DNA of 64,000 nucleotides from an uncultured Propionivibrio sp. (GTDB lineage: Bacteria; Pseudomonadota; Gammaproteobacteria; Burkholderiales; Rhodocyclaceae). A model generated the notes under the pieces. The model saw only the letters and a list, made by a program, of their open reading frames with translations. It was not told where the DNA came from and did no database searches. Positions 28,564 to 43,980 of the stretch are shown one piece after another. A program made the position numbers and the translations under genes. Location: assembly GCF_963666255.1 (NCBI RefSeq), contig NZ_OY762656.1:310001-374000 (forward strand), given 5' to 3'. Every line of letters begins with the position of its first letter. The first letter of the stretch is position 1.

Positions 28564-30743
28564 ATGCTCAACAAGGCTGAAGTCCTGGCGCTCTGCCGGG
28601 CCGAACACGGCGACCCCTTCGCCGTCCTCGGCCCGCATGTCGATGGCAAGGGCCGCTTCTGGCTGCGGACGCTGCAACCCGGCGCTACTGCAGTGTCAGC
28701 CATCGATGCCGACAGCGGTGAATTGCTGTTCGAACTCAGCGAACGCCACATCGAGACACTCGGCGGTCCCACCGGCTTCTTCGAAGCGTCGCCGCTCGGG
28801 CGCAAGGAAGATATCCGCTATCGTCTGCGCGTGACCTGGCCCGGCGGTGTACAGGAGGTCGACGACCCCTACCGTTTCCCGCCGGTACTCGGCGAACTCG
28901 ATGTCTGGCTGCTCGCCGAAGGCTCGCACCTGCGCCCCTTCGAGCGGCTCGGCGCGCATCTCCGCGAGATCGATGGCGTGCGCGGAACCGCCTTCGCCGT
29001 CTGGGCGCCCGACGCCCAGCGCGTCAGTGTCATCGGCGATTTCAACACCTGGGACGGGCGCCGCCATCCGATGCGCCTGCGGCGAGAGTGCGGCGTCTGG
29101 GAGATCTTCATTCCCGGCGTCGGCGACGGCACGCGCTACAAGTTCGAAATCCGCGCCCGCAACGGCCACCTGCTGCCGCACAAGGCCGACCCCTACGGCT
29201 TCTCGGCCGAGTTACGCCCGTCGACGGCCTCGGTCGTCTGTGACTTGCCGCCGGCACCGACGCCGCCTGCGGCGCCCCCCGGCAACCGCCTCAACCGGCC
29301 GATCTCAATCTACGAAGTGCACCTCGGTTCCTGGCAGCGCGGCGACGATGGCGGCTTCCTCGACTGGGACGAGATCGCCCGGCGCCTGATCCCCTACGTC
29401 ACCGATCTCGGCTTCACGCACCTCGAACTCCTGCCGATCTCGGAACACCCCTTCGACGGCTCCTGGGGCTATCAACCGCTCGGCCTCTACGCGCCGACGG
29501 CGCGCTTCGGCTCGCCGCAGTCCTTCAGCAACTTCATCGCTGCCTGTCATGCCGCCGGTCTTGAAGTCATCGTCGACTGGGTGCCGGCGCATTTCCCGAC
29601 CGATGAGCACGGCCTCGGCCGCTTCGACGGCCATGCGCTCTACGAACACGCCGATCCGCGCGAAGGCAAGCATCAGGACTGGGGCACGCTGATCTACAAC
29701 TTCGGCCGCCGCGAAGTCTTCAACTATCTGGTCGGCAACGCGCTGTTCTGGATCGAGCGCTACGGTGTCGACGGACTGCGCGTCGATGCCGTCGCCTCGA
29801 TGCTCTATCGCGACTACAGCCGCAAGCACGGCGAGTGGATCCCGAACGTCTTCGGCGGGCGCGAGAATCTCGAGGCGGTGCATTTCCTGCGCCGCATGAA
29901 CGAAGTGCTCGGACAGGAATGCCCCGGCGCCGCGACCTACGCGGAAGAATCGACGGCCTGGCCCTCGGTCAGCCGCCCGCCATCGATGGGCGGCCTCGGC
30001 TTCCATTACAAGTGGAACATGGGCTGGATGCACGACATCCTCGACTACATGAGCCGCGACCCGGTGCATCGCCGCTATCACCACAACCAGCTGACCTTCG
30101 GACTACTCTACGCGTTCACCGAGAATTTCGTCCTGCCGCTCTCCCATGACGAAGTCGTGCATGGCAAAGGCTCGCTGATCAACAAGATGGCCGGCGACTA
30201 CTGGCAGAAATTCGCCAACCTGCGTGCGCTCTATGGCTTCATGTGGACGCACCCGGGCAAGAAGCTGCTGTTCATGGGTGGAGAATTCGCCCAGTGGAAC
30301 GAATGGAATGACGCCGGAACGCTCGACTGGAACCTCCTCGAATTCCCGATGCACGACGGCGTCCGCCGCCTGATCGGCGATCTCAACCGGCTTTACCGCC
30401 GCACGCCGGCCCTGCACGAACGCGACTTCGAGCCGGGCGGCTTCGAGTGGATATCGGCCAACGACTCCGACAATTCGGTCATCGCTTACGTCCGGCGCGG
30501 CCATGACCCAGCCCGCGCCATGCTCTGCGTCTGCAACTTCACGCCGGTCGTCCGCCAAGGTTACCGCATCGGCGTCCCCGGGCCGGGCAGCTATCACGAA
30601 CGGGTCAATACCGATTCAGAATATTACGGAGGCAGCAACGTCGGCAACCCGTTCGGCATCGTCAGTGCGGACCCCGTCGCCACGCATGGCCGCGAATGGT
30701 CGGTGGCGCTGACGCTGCCGCCGCTGGCGACGGTGATCTTCGA

Positions 30744-30756
<13 letters not shown>
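28564..30756 (+). CDS. glgB: 1,4-alpha-glucan branching enzyme
   Basis: This 730-residue GH13 enzyme makes alpha-1,6 branches in glycogen. It has an N-terminal GlgB-specific domain and a CBM48 ([20 protein letters not shown], ~143-162). The catalytic barrel contains the nucleophile region [18 protein letters not shown], the acid/base region [10 protein letters not shown] and [13 protein letters not shown]. The last 13 bp overlap glgX, indicating coupled translation. Confidence 0.97.
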
Positions 30757-32726
<1,970 letters not shown>

Positions 32727-32730
32727 GGCC

Positions 32731-34275
32731 ATGCCCGGAAAACGTTACGGCGGCATTCTGCTGCACCCGACCTCGCTTCCTGGCCCACACGGCTCGGGCG
32801 ACCTCGGCCCTTCGGCACACCACTTCATCGACTGGCTGGTCGCCGCCAAGCAGACACTCTGGCAGGTGTTGCCGCTCGGCGGCATCGGACCGGGCAACTC
32901 GCCCTACATGAGCCCTTCGGCTTTCGCCGGCAACGAACTGCTGATCGACCTGACCCAGCTGCGCGACGCCGGCTGGCTGACGGCGATCGACATCGAGCCC
33001 GATCCGCTTTTTCGCGAAGACCGCGTCAATTACCCCGCCATCCAGCGCTTCCGCATGTCGCGACTGCGTCTTGCGTCCGAACGCTTCTTCGCCGAAAGGC
33101 ATCCTGACTCGCACAACGGCTTCGACGAGTTCTGCGCCCATCACGAGGACTGGCTGGATGACTACGCGCTTTTCCGTGCGCTCGACCGCAATCACGGCGG
33201 CATCGACCGGGTCTGGCAGCACTGGCCAGCGCCGATCGCGCAGCGCAAGCCCAAGGCCTTGCGCGACGCCGCCATCTCGCTCGCCGACGAATGCCGCTTC
33301 TGGAAATTCTGCCAGTGGTGTTTCCACATCCAATGGCTGGCGGTCAAACGCTATGCCAATGACCGCGGCATCAAGATCGTCGGCGACATCCCGATTTTCG
33401 TCTCGGCGCACAGTGCCGACGTATGGGCCCACCAGAAGCTCTTCGACCTCGACGACAAAGGCTATCCGCGCGTCATTGCCGGCGTCCCGCCCGACTATTT
33501 CAGCGAGACCGGGCAACGCTGGGGCAACCCGCTCTATCGCTGGCCCGAACACGCGAGGGACGGCTACCGCTGGTGGTGCGCCCGCCTGCGCGCCATGCTC
33601 TCGCTCTGCGACATCGTGCGCATCGACCATTTCCGCGGCTTCGAATCCTACTGGGAGATTCCGGCGCAATCGAAGACTGCGATCAACGGCAGCTGGAAGC
33701 CGGGGCCGGGACTCAATTTCTTTAACGCCATCCGGCCGATCCTGACCGGCACGGATGGCCAATCGGCCGATGCCTTGCGCATCATCGCCGAAGATCTCGG
33801 CATCATCACTGCACCGGTCAACGCATTACGTACCGCGGCCGGATTCCCCGGCATGCGCATCCTGCAATTCGCTTTCGACGGCAAGAGCGACAATCTCTAC
33901 CAGCCGCACAACTTTGCACCGAACACCGTCGTCTATACCGGCACCCATGACAATGACACCACCGTCGGCTGGTGGCAGACGCTTCCGGCTGTGCAACAGG
34001 ACCATGTCCGTCGCTATCTCGGCATTTCCGGTGAAATGATCCAATGGGATCTGATTCGCGCAGCCACCGCCTCGGTCGCCATCGCTGCCATTGTGCCGAT
34101 GCAGGATGTCCTCGGCCTCGATTCGGAGCATCGCATGAACCAACCCGGCCAGCCGGACGGCTTCTGGGAGTGGCGCTTCGCCTGGCGCCAGGTGGAATCC
34201 TGGCACGCGGAGCGGCTGGCGGAACTTGCCACTTTGTACGGACGAACGGCGGACGCACCCATCCCGTCGTTCTGA
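32731..34275 (+). CDS. malQ: 4-alpha-glucanotransferase (amylomaltase)
   Basis: This 514-residue GH77 enzyme disproportionates maltodextrins released by debranching so phosphorylase can use them. Motifs are GILLHPTSLPGPHGSGDLG, WQVLPLGGIGPGNSPY, IVGDIPIFVS, the nucleophile region VRIDHFRGFESYWEIP, IIAEDLGIIT and TGTHDNDTTVGWW. A CAGGAG site precedes ATG 32731. It is the last gene of the rightward glycogen operon. Confidence 0.96.
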   Translation: MPGKRYGGILLHPTSLPGPHGSGDLGPSAHHFIDWLVAAKQTLWQVLPLGGIGPGNSPYMSPSAFAGNELLIDLTQLRDAGWLTAIDIEPDPLFREDRVNYPAIQRFRMSRLRLASERFFAERHPDSHNGFDEFCAHHEDWLDDYALFRALDRNHGGIDRVWQHWPAPIAQRKPKALRDAAISLADECRFWKFCQWCFHIQWLAVKRYANDRGIKIVGDIPIFVSAHSADVWAHQKLFDLDDKGYPRVIAGVPPDYFSETGQRWGNPLYRWPEHARDGYRWWCARLRAMLSLCDIVRIDHFRGFESYWEIPAQSKTAINGSWKPGPGLNFFNAIRPILTGTDGQSADALRIIAEDLGIITAPVNALRTAAGFPGMRILQFAFDGKSDNLYQPHNFAPNTVVYTGTHDNDTTVGWWQTLPAVQQDHVRRYLGISGEMIQWDLIRAATASVAIAAIVPMQDVLGLDSEHRMNQPGQPDGFWEWRFAWRQVESWHAERLAELATLYGRTADAPIPSF

Positions 34276-34318
34276 TGCCCTCCTGAATGCTATTCGTTTT
34301 GTATAGTATAGTAAGCAT

Positions 34319-34343
34319 AGCCGGCACGGTTTTCATGCCGGCT
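34319..34343 (+). other. Hairpin between malQ and the DUF2934 gene
   Basis: AGCCGGCA / TGCCGGCT arms (8 bp, 9-nt loop) are followed by CAATTTCTC. The hairpin lies just downstream of an AT-rich TATAGTATAGT segment that could be the -10 region of the next gene. It may therefore be either a malQ terminator or a leader structure of the DUF2934 transcript. Confidence 0.4.
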
Positions 34344-34365
34344 CAATTTCTCGAAAGGAATGGAG

Positions 34366-34785
34366 ATGGCTGACACACTGAAGAAGACAACGAAGAAGTC
34401 CGCCGCTGCAACCGTCCCGGCCAAGACCGCAAGCAAGAAAGCCGTCACCAAGACGAGCGCGGCGCCCGCTGCCGAGAAAAAACCGGTCACCCAGAAGGCC
34501 GTTCCCCAGAAGGTTGCCGCTCCCAAGAGCGCAGCCAAGAAGTCGGTCGCCGCCAAAGCACCGGCCGCCAAGAAAACCGTCGTGAAGAAGAGCACGATTA
34601 CGCGCGGCGTCATGGAAGTCGACGCCCCCAAGGTCATGCTGGTCACCGACGAACAGCGTTACCGCATGATTGCCGAAGCCGCCTACTACCGGGCCGAGAG
34701 CAACCATTTCCGCAGCGACTCCGTGCGTGACTGGATCGAGGCCGAAAAGGACATCACCGCGCTGCTGAGCGGCAGTTCGCGCTAA
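34366..34785 (+). CDS. Lys/Ala-rich basic protein with C-terminal DUF2934 domain
   Basis: This protein has 139 residues. The first ~85 residues are a disordered-looking tail of Lys, Ala, Thr, Val and Pro (KKTTKKSAAA, KSAAKKSVAAKAPAAKK) like bacterial histone H1-type or AlgP-type tails. Residues ~95-132 match DUF2934 (VTDEQRYRMIAEAAYYRAES then DWIEAEKDI), a short domain of unknown function. ATG 34366 has AAGGA at good spacing; ATG 34360 is too close to that site. It lies where the two glycogen operons converge. DNA or polyanion binding is inferred only from composition. Confidence 0.85.
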   Translation: MADTLKKTTKKSAAATVPAKTASKKAVTKTSAAPAAEKKPVTQKAVPQKVAAPKSAAKKSVAAKAPAAKKTVVKKSTITRGVMEVDAPKVMLVTDEQRYRMIAEAAYYRAESNHFRSDSVRDWIEAEKDITALLSGSSR

Positions 34786-34817
34786 GCCGGACGCAATCCG
34801 CCCAAATAGAAATAACA

Positions 34818-34840
34818 CAGCCCCCGACACGCGGGGGCTG
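34818..34840. terminator. Bidirectional terminator between the DUF2934 gene and glgA
   Basis: CAGCCCCCG / CGGGGGCTG arms (9 bp, 5-nt loop) lie between convergent genes, 33 bp after one stop and 20 bp before the other. There is only a short T-rich flank. Confidence 0.7.
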
Positions 34841-34859
34841 TTGACGCGCGCCGGACGAC

Positions 34860-36314
34860 TCAGGCGCCGGCAGGCAGCAGCGAGCGGTACAAAGCCTCGT
34901 AATTTGCCGCAGAATCGTCCCAGGAGAAGTCCTGGGCCATGCCGCAGCGCTGCACTTGTGCCCAGGCCGCGCCATCCCGATAGAACGCACAGGCATCCTG
35001 AATCCGCGCGCTCAATGCATAGCGGGTCGGCTCGTTGAACACGAAGCCGGTGGCTCGACCGGCCGCGATACTCTCCTGCGTCGCGTCGACCACCGTATCC
35101 GCCAGCCCGCCGACACGGCGCACCAGTGGCAGCGTGCCGTAACGCAGCGCATAGAGTTGCGTCAGACCGCAGGGTTCGAAGCGAGACGGCACAAGCAACA
35201 CATCGGCACCGGCCATGATCCGGTGCGACATTTCTTCGTCATAACCGACGTGGACGGCAACGTTGCCAGGATTCACCGAGGCCGCATAGCGGAAGCCAGC
35301 CTCGAGATCGGCATCGCCGGAGCCGAGTACGACCAGTTGCGCGCCTTCGCGCAGCAGGTCCGGCAGTGCCGCCAGCAGCATGTCCATCCCCTTCTGCGAC
35401 GTGAGCCGACTGACCACCGCGAAGAGCGGACCGCCCGCCGACGGCGACAGACCGAACTCCGCTTGCAGCGCCTGCTTGCAGGCCTGCTTTCCGGTCAGGT
35501 CGGCGGCGCTGTAGGGTGCGGCGATGACAGGATCGTCAGGGCGCCAGATGGCATAATCGACCCCGTTCAGGATACCCGACAGATCGCGGCCGCGATCGCG
35601 CATCACGCCTTCAAGCCCGCAGCCGAACTCCGGCGTACAGATCTCCTGTGCATAAGTCGGGCTGACCGTGGTGATCTTTTTCGAATAGACGAGCCCGGCT
35701 TTCATGAACGATATCTTGCCGTGGAACTCCATGCCCAAAGGCGTCAGCTTGCGCGCCGGCAGACCGAGATCGTGGTGGCAGTCCATCGCGAAGATGCCGC
35801 GAAAAGCCATGTTGTGGATCGTAAAGACCGTCCCGGTCATGAGCGCAGGATTCTGGGCGATGTACGCAGACGCGAGGCCGGCGTGCCAATCGTGCGCATG
35901 CACGATATCCGGCACCCAGTCCGGATCGAGTTCCCCCGACGCCAGATGCGCGGCCACCCAGCCAAGCAGGCCAAAGCGTCGGTGGTTGTCGACCCAGTCG
36001 TTGCCATCCGGACCGACATACGGGTTGCCGTCACGGCGAAAGAGGAACGGCGCCTCGATGACGTAAGCCAAAAGCCCGCTGTCGGGCAGGCGTCCAAGCA
36101 ACAAGCGCACCGATGCCGCGCTGAAGACCGGTCCGATCGTCGTCACCGGCTTGAGCCCGACCATCCCGCGCAGCACACCTGGCAATCCCGGCAGCAAGAC
36201 GCGCGCATCAAGACCGCGCTTGGCAAGCGCCGGCGGCAAGGCGGACACGACATCGGCCAGGCCGCCGGTTTTCACCAGCGGGAATATTTCTGAAGCAACG
36301 TGGAGAATCTGCAT
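34860..36314 (-). CDS. glgA: Glycogen synthase (ADP-glucose)
   Basis: This 484-residue GT5 enzyme extends glycogen using ADP-glucose. The N-terminal [13 protein letters not shown] motif (15-27) binds the nucleotide sugar; [11 protein letters not shown] follows, and the C-terminal GT-B half contains [14 protein letters not shown] and [21 protein letters not shown]. It is the last gene of the leftward pgi-pgm-glgC-glgA group, 26 bp downstream of glgC. Confidence 0.97.
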   Translation of the reverse strand: MQILHVASEIFPLVKTGGLADVVSALPPALAKRGLDARVLLPGLPGVLRGMVGLKPVTTIGPVFSAASVRLLLGRLPDSGLLAYVIEAPFLFRRDGNPYVGPDGNDWVDNHRRFGLLGWVAAHLASGELDPDWVPDIVHAHDWHAGLASAYIAQNPALMTGTVFTIHNMAFRGIFAMDCHHDLGLPARKLTPLGMEFHGKISFMKAGLVYSKKITTVSPTYAQEICTPEFGCGLEGVMRDRGRDLSGILNGVDYAIWRPDDPVIAAPYSAADLTGKQACKQALQAEFGLSPSAGGPLFAVVSRLTSQKGMDMLLAALPDLLREGAQLVVLGSGDADLEAGFRYAASVNPGNVAVHVGYDEEMSHRIMAGADVLLVPSRFEPCGLTQLYALRYGTLPLVRRVGGLADTVVDATQESIAAGRATGFVFNEPTRYALSARIQDACAFYRDGAAWAQVQRCGMAQDFSWDDSAANYEALYRSLLPAGA

Positions 36315-36340
36315 GTTGTTTTTAGTGCAAATGGTTCAAA

Positions 36341-37612
36341 TCAGGTCAGACGTTCAATCATCTTGCGCGTCACCAGCGTGATGCCGTTTGGCGTACGCCG
36401 GAAGCGACGAGCATCTTCCTCGGCATCCTCACCGATCACCATCCCCTCGGGAATCTGCACGCCATGATCGATGATGCAGCGACTCAGACGCGCACGCCGA
36501 CCGACCTCCACATCCGGCAAAAGCACGGACCAATCGACACGCGCGTGCGAATGCACACGGCATGCCGAGAACAAGACCGAGCGGTTCATTTCACCCGAGA
36601 CGATGCAACCACCGGACACCGTCGACTCGATGGCGACGCCGCGCCGGTCAATCTGGTTATGCACGAACTTGCATGGCGGCAACTGCTGCTGGTACGTCCA
36701 GATCGGCCAGGAACGGTCGTAGATGTTGAGCGCCGGGTCGGTGGCGGTCAGGTCGATATTGGCTTCCCAATAAGCATCGACTGTCCCGACATCACGCCAG
36801 TAATTTTCCTTGCCCGCCGCTTCCTCGGGTGCATGCACGCAACTGCGGTCGAACGAATGTGCCTTGGCCAGCCCGTTGCGGACGGCGCGCGGAATGATGT
36901 CCTTGCCAAAATCGTGACTCGAGGTCGGATCGGCGATATCCCGTTCGAGTTCCGCGTACAGATACTTGGCGTTGAAAATGTAGATGCCCATGCTGCACAG
37001 CGCGTAATCGGGCTTGCCCGGCATCGCCGGCGGATCGGCCGGCTTCTCGACAAATTCGGTGATGTTCCAGTGGTTGTCGACCGCCATGACGCCGAAGCCG
37101 GTGGCATCACGCCGAGGCACTTCAATACAGGCGATCGTACACTCGGCGCCGCCCTCGACGTGGTCGACCAGCATGGCGGCATAGTTCATCTTGTAGATGT
37201 GGTCGCCCGCAAGAATGACGACATACTCGGGCGCGGGGCGATAGTTCTGCAGGATGTCGAGGTTCTGATACACGGCGTCGGCCGTGCCGCGGTACCACGA
37301 CTCCTCATCGACGCGCTGTTGCGCCGGCAACAGATCGACGAACTCGTTCACCTCGCCGCGCAGGAAGCCCCAGCCCCGCTGCAAGTGCCGCAACAGGCTG
37401 TACGACTTGTACTGAGTCACCACGCCGATCCGGCGAATGCCCGAGTTGACGCAATTGGACAGGGCGAAGTCGATAATCCGGAACTTGCCGCCAAAATAGA
37501 CCGCCGGCTTGGCCCGGGTATCGGTCAATTCATAGAGACGGCTGCCGCGTCCGCCCGCCAAGACAAGAGCCACGGCCCGACCGGGCAGCTGAAATGTGCG
37601 TCTTTCAATCAT
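36341..37612 (-). CDS. glgC: Glucose-1-phosphate adenylyltransferase
   Basis: This 423-residue enzyme makes ADP-glucose from ATP and glucose-1-P, the committed step of glycogen synthesis and usually allosterically controlled. Seen are the nucleotide motif [42 protein letters not shown], the [15 protein letters not shown] catalytic segment, and a C-terminal left-handed helix domain ([16 protein letters not shown]). It lies between pgm and glgA on the same strand. Confidence 0.97.
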   Translation of the reverse strand: MIERRTFQLPGRAVALVLAGGRGSRLYELTDTRAKPAVYFGGKFRIIDFALSNCVNSGIRRIGVVTQYKSYSLLRHLQRGWGFLRGEVNEFVDLLPAQQRVDEESWYRGTADAVYQNLDILQNYRPAPEYVVILAGDHIYKMNYAAMLVDHVEGGAECTIACIEVPRRDATGFGVMAVDNHWNITEFVEKPADPPAMPGKPDYALCSMGIYIFNAKYLYAELERDIADPTSSHDFGKDIIPRAVRNGLAKAHSFDRSCVHAPEEAAGKENYWRDVGTVDAYWEANIDLTATDPALNIYDRSWPIWTYQQQLPPCKFVHNQIDRRGVAIESTVSGGCIVSGEMNRSVLFSACRVHSHARVDWSVLLPDVEVGRRARLSRCIIDHGVQIPEGMVIGEDAEEDARRFRRTPNGITLVTRKMIERLT

Positions 37613-37663
37613 GATGTTGCTCCCTTGCTGTCTGCTTGATTCAAATTCCGAAACCCTGTCGCC

Positions 37664-39325
<1,662 letters not shown>

Positions 39326-39379
39326 TCAGATTTTTTGACGCCCTAGGCAGGACAGTTTCGTCGCTTCGCTCGCCGCCTC

Positions 39380-41017
39380 CTATCCCAAACGACTGCGGCA
39401 ATACGCCAGCAACTGCTGTGTCGAGGCATCGAGCGTGGCGGCCCGCTCCGGATCATGGACGGCCGGCAGGATCAGGCTGGCCATCGCCTTGCCGAGCTCA
39501 ACGCCCCATTGGTCGAAGGAATTGACGCCCCAGATCAGCCCCTGGACAAAGACCTTGTGCTCGTACAGCGCCACCAGCGCGCCGAGCGCCGCCGGCGTCA
39601 GACTGTTGAGCAGCAGCGTCGATGACGGCTGGTTACCCTTGAAGACGCGGTGCGGCAACAGCATGTCGATTTCCTCGGGGCGCTGCAGCGCCTTCTCCAT
39701 GTCCTTGCGCACTTCGGCGGCCGTCTTGCCGAAGGCCAGCGCGGCGCTTTGGGCGAAGCAGTTCGAGAGCAGCGCTTCCTGGTGTTCCGGCAGCGGAAAA
39801 TCGGAGCGGACCGCGGCAATGAAGTCGCAGGGCACCAACCGCCCGCCCTGATGCAGCAACTGGAAGAAGGCGTGCTGCCCGTTGTTGCCGAGTTCGCCCC
39901 ATACGATCGGGCACGCCGGCGTCGGCAGCGCCTCGCCGTCGCGCGTCACCGATTTGCCGTTGCTTTCCATCTCGAGTTGCTGCAGGAAGGATGGGAAATA
40001 CTTCAAGGACTCGTTGTACGGCAACACGGCCAGGCTCTCGGCGCCGAGGAAGCTGGTATTCCAGAGGCCGACCAGCGCCATCGTCACCGGCAGGTTGCGT
40101 TCAAAAGGCGCCGAGGCGAAATGCTCGTCCATGCGCTCCGCGCCCTTGAGCATTTCATCGAAGGCATGCGGACCGATCGCGATCATCAGCGCCAGGCCAA
40201 CCGCCGACCACAGCGAATAGCGGCCACCGACCCAATCCCAGATCGGGAAGACGAGATCCGGATTGACGCCAAACTCGATTGCCCGTTCCGGCTTGCTCGA
40301 CACCGCGGCAAAATGGTTTTGCAGAACGACGTCATCGCCCAGATTGGCGCACAGCCAGTTGCGCGCCGTGCGCGCATTGAACAGCGTCTCCTGCGTCGTG
40401 AAGGTCTTGCTGACGACAATGAACAGCGTCGTGCGCGGGTCGAGTGTTTGCAACAACGGCGCCATCTGGGCGCCGTCGAGATTGGAAACATAGTGGACGT
40501 TGAGGGTCGGATGACCGATCGATCGCAATGCATAGTCCATCATCTTGGGACCAAGATCCGAACCGCCGATGCCGATATTGACGATATCGCGGATCGGCAT
40601 GCCTTTGGCGCCGCAGCACTGACCGCTGCGCAGACGCTCGGCAAAGGCGGCCATGCGCCGCCGTGTCGCCAGCACCTCGCCCATGACATCCTGATCGCCA
40701 CCGGGAAACGGACCGGCCGAACGCCGTAGCGCGGTGTGCAGCACGGCACGGTCTTCGGTATTGTTGATGCGTTCGCCGGCGAACATGCGGCGGATGCCGT
40801 CGGCGACGCCAGCCTCGCTCGCCAACGCGCGCAGCAGGCCGAGCGTTTCGGGCGTCAGGCGCTGCTTGGAGAAATCGTAATACAGCCCGTCGAAAGACAT
40901 CGAAAGCCGGGCGACGCGATCGGGATCCTGGGCGAACAACTCGCGCAAATGCAGCGGCGCCAGATCCTGCCGATGTTTCACGAGGGCGTCCCAGGGTTTC
41001 GAGCGTGTGAATGTCAT
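39380..41017 (-). CDS. pgi: Glucose-6-phosphate isomerase
   Basis: This 545-residue enzyme interconverts glucose-6-P and fructose-6-P, linking glycolysis and gluconeogenesis to the glycogen pathway. Motifs are IVNIGIGGSDLGPKM, VSKTFTTQETL, GGRYSLWSAVGL, the catalytic Glu region and the C-terminal signature region GVNSFDQWGVELGKA. ATG 41017 (MTFTRSKPWD) with AGGA 8 bp upstream is chosen over a GC-rich N-terminal extension starting at 41113. It is first of the leftward glycogen-synthesis genes, 78 bp ahead of pgm. Confidence 0.96.
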   Translation of the reverse strand: MTFTRSKPWDALVKHRQDLAPLHLRELFAQDPDRVARLSMSFDGLYYDFSKQRLTPETLGLLRALASEAGVADGIRRMFAGERINNTEDRAVLHTALRRSAGPFPGGDQDVMGEVLATRRRMAAFAERLRSGQCCGAKGMPIRDIVNIGIGGSDLGPKMMDYALRSIGHPTLNVHYVSNLDGAQMAPLLQTLDPRTTLFIVVSKTFTTQETLFNARTARNWLCANLGDDVVLQNHFAAVSSKPERAIEFGVNPDLVFPIWDWVGGRYSLWSAVGLALMIAIGPHAFDEMLKGAERMDEHFASAPFERNLPVTMALVGLWNTSFLGAESLAVLPYNESLKYFPSFLQQLEMESNGKSVTRDGEALPTPACPIVWGELGNNGQHAFFQLLHQGGRLVPCDFIAAVRSDFPLPEHQEALLSNCFAQSAALAFGKTAAEVRKDMEKALQRPEEIDMLLPHRVFKGNQPSSTLLLNSLTPAALGALVALYEHKVFVQGLIWGVNSFDQWGVELGKAMASLILPAVHDPERAATLDASTQQLLAYCRSRLG

Positions 41018-42485
<1,468 letters not shown>

Positions 42486-42505
42486 TTCAGGTCTGATCCC
42501 GCAGG

Positions 42506-42548
42506 GGGAAGGGAGAAGAGCGTCTCGCTCCGCCCCCTTCCCTTTTTT
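42506..42548 (+). terminator. Rho-independent terminator after gap
   Basis: A long stem with GGGAAGGG pairing to CCCCTTCCC and GAGCG pairing to CGCTC (a few internal mismatches, TCT loop) is directly followed by TTTTTT. Confidence 0.88.
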
Positions 42549-42581
42549 GTCTCCAGTTTTCAATTCGTACGGACTATTGCC

Positions 42582-43751
42582 ATGACTTTCAAACGCCTCA
42601 CCGATCTCGACGTCGCCGGCAAGCGCGTCTTCATCCGCGCCGACCTCAACGTCCCCCAGGACGACTCGCTCGCCATTACTGATGACACCCGCATTCGCGC
42701 GGCATTGCCCGGCATCCAGTATGCTCTTGGCAAGGGCGCGGCCGTAATGGTCACCTCGCACCTCGGCCGCCCGACCGAAGGCGAATTCAAGCCCGAAGAC
42801 TCGCTGGCGCCCGTCGCCAAGCGCATGTCCGAACTCCTCGGCAAGGACGTTCGCCTCGTCCAGAACTGGGTCGACGGCGGCTTTGACGTCAAGCCGGGCG
42901 AAGTCGTCATGCTCGAAAATGCCCGTTGCAACAAGGGCGAGAAAAAATGCAGCGACGAGTTGTCGCAGAAGATGGCGGCGCTCTGCGACGTCTGGGTGAT
43001 GGACGCCTTCGGCACCGCGCACCGCGCCGAAGCCACCACCTACGGCATCGGCAAGTTCGCCAAGATCGCCTGCGCCGGCCCCTGCGTCGCCTCCGAACTC
43101 GAAGCACTGACCAAGGCGCTGGCGCAACCGGCCCGTCCGCTCGTCGCCATCGTCGGCGGCTCGAAGGTCTCGACCAAACTGACCGTGCTGGAAAGCCTTT
43201 CGGCCAAGGTCGACCAACTCGTCGTCGGCGGCGGCATCGCCAACACCTTCCTGCTCGCTTCGGGCAAGAAGATCGGCAAGTCGCTGGCAGAGAAGGATCT
43301 CGTCGACCAGGCCAAGGCGGTCATGGCCAAGGTCGCCGTGCCGTTGCCGACCGATGTCGTCGTTGCCAAGGAGTTCTCGGCGACAGCCACGGCAACGGTC
43401 AAGAGCGTCGACGACGTTGCCGATGACGACATGATTCTCGACATCGGACCGCAATCGGCCAAGGCGCTTGCCGACATCATCGCCAAGGCCGGCACCATCG
43501 TCTGGAACGGCCCGGTCGGCGTCTTCGAAATGGAACCCTTCGCCGGCGGCACCAAGGAACTGGCCAAGGCCGTCGCCACGTCGAAGGCCTTCACGCTGGC
43601 TGGCGGCGGCGATACCGTCTCGGCGATCAACGTCTTCAAGATCGAAGACAAGGTCGGCTACATCTCGACTGCCGGCGGCGCCTTCCTCGAATTCCTCGAA
43701 GGCAAGCGCCTGCCCGCCGTCGATATTCTCGAGTCGCGTTTCGCGAGCTAA
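42582..43751 (+). CDS. pgk: Phosphoglycerate kinase
   Basis: This 389-residue enzyme transfers phosphate from 1,3-bisphosphoglycerate to ADP. Motifs are [14 protein letters not shown] (14-27), the SHLGRPTEG substrate loop, [43 protein letters not shown] and the nucleotide loop [10 protein letters not shown]. It lies 96 bp after gap. Confidence 0.97.
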   Translation: MTFKRLTDLDVAGKRVFIRADLNVPQDDSLAITDDTRIRAALPGIQYALGKGAAVMVTSHLGRPTEGEFKPEDSLAPVAKRMSELLGKDVRLVQNWVDGGFDVKPGEVVMLENARCNKGEKKCSDELSQKMAALCDVWVMDAFGTAHRAEATTYGIGKFAKIACAGPCVASELEALTKALAQPARPLVAIVGGSKVSTKLTVLESLSAKVDQLVVGGGIANTFLLASGKKIGKSLAEKDLVDQAKAVMAKVAVPLPTDVVVAKEFSATATATVKSVDDVADDDMILDIGPQSAKALADIIAKAGTIVWNGPVGVFEMEPFAGGTKELAKAVATSKAFTLAGGGDTVSAINVFKIEDKVGYISTAGGAFLEFLEGKRLPAVDILESRFAS

Positions 43752-43769
43752 AGCACAACGCCGATCCGC

Positions 43770-43802
43770 GCCGGGAGCAAGCCTTCGGGCACCGCTCCCG
43801 GC
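43770..43802 (+). other. Hairpin downstream of pgk
   Basis: GCCGGGAGC / GCTCCCGGC arms (9 bp, 15-nt loop containing its own GCC/GGC pairs) start 18 bp after the pgk stop and have no T-run. It is a possible factor-assisted terminator or a 3'-stabilising hairpin. Nothing else is seen in the 229 bp up to the next gene. Confidence 0.45.
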
Positions 43803-43980
43803 CGACGGCACAATGGCATACGCATGAACGCCACCCGATGACACCGCACGCCCCGCGTCCTATAATCGAAGCGTCAGTACGGCAAAGCGGCCTCCGCCTT
43901 CAAACGCGGGCCATTTGCCCGATCCGGTCCAGCGCCGGAACCATCGACAAGCCAACCAACAAATAAGAGGGTGTGCCACC

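Noticed and set aside
26310-28805. 831-codon minus-strand frame across glgP
   Set aside because: Antisense artefact of codon bias opposite a clear glycogen phosphorylase gene; no family resemblance.
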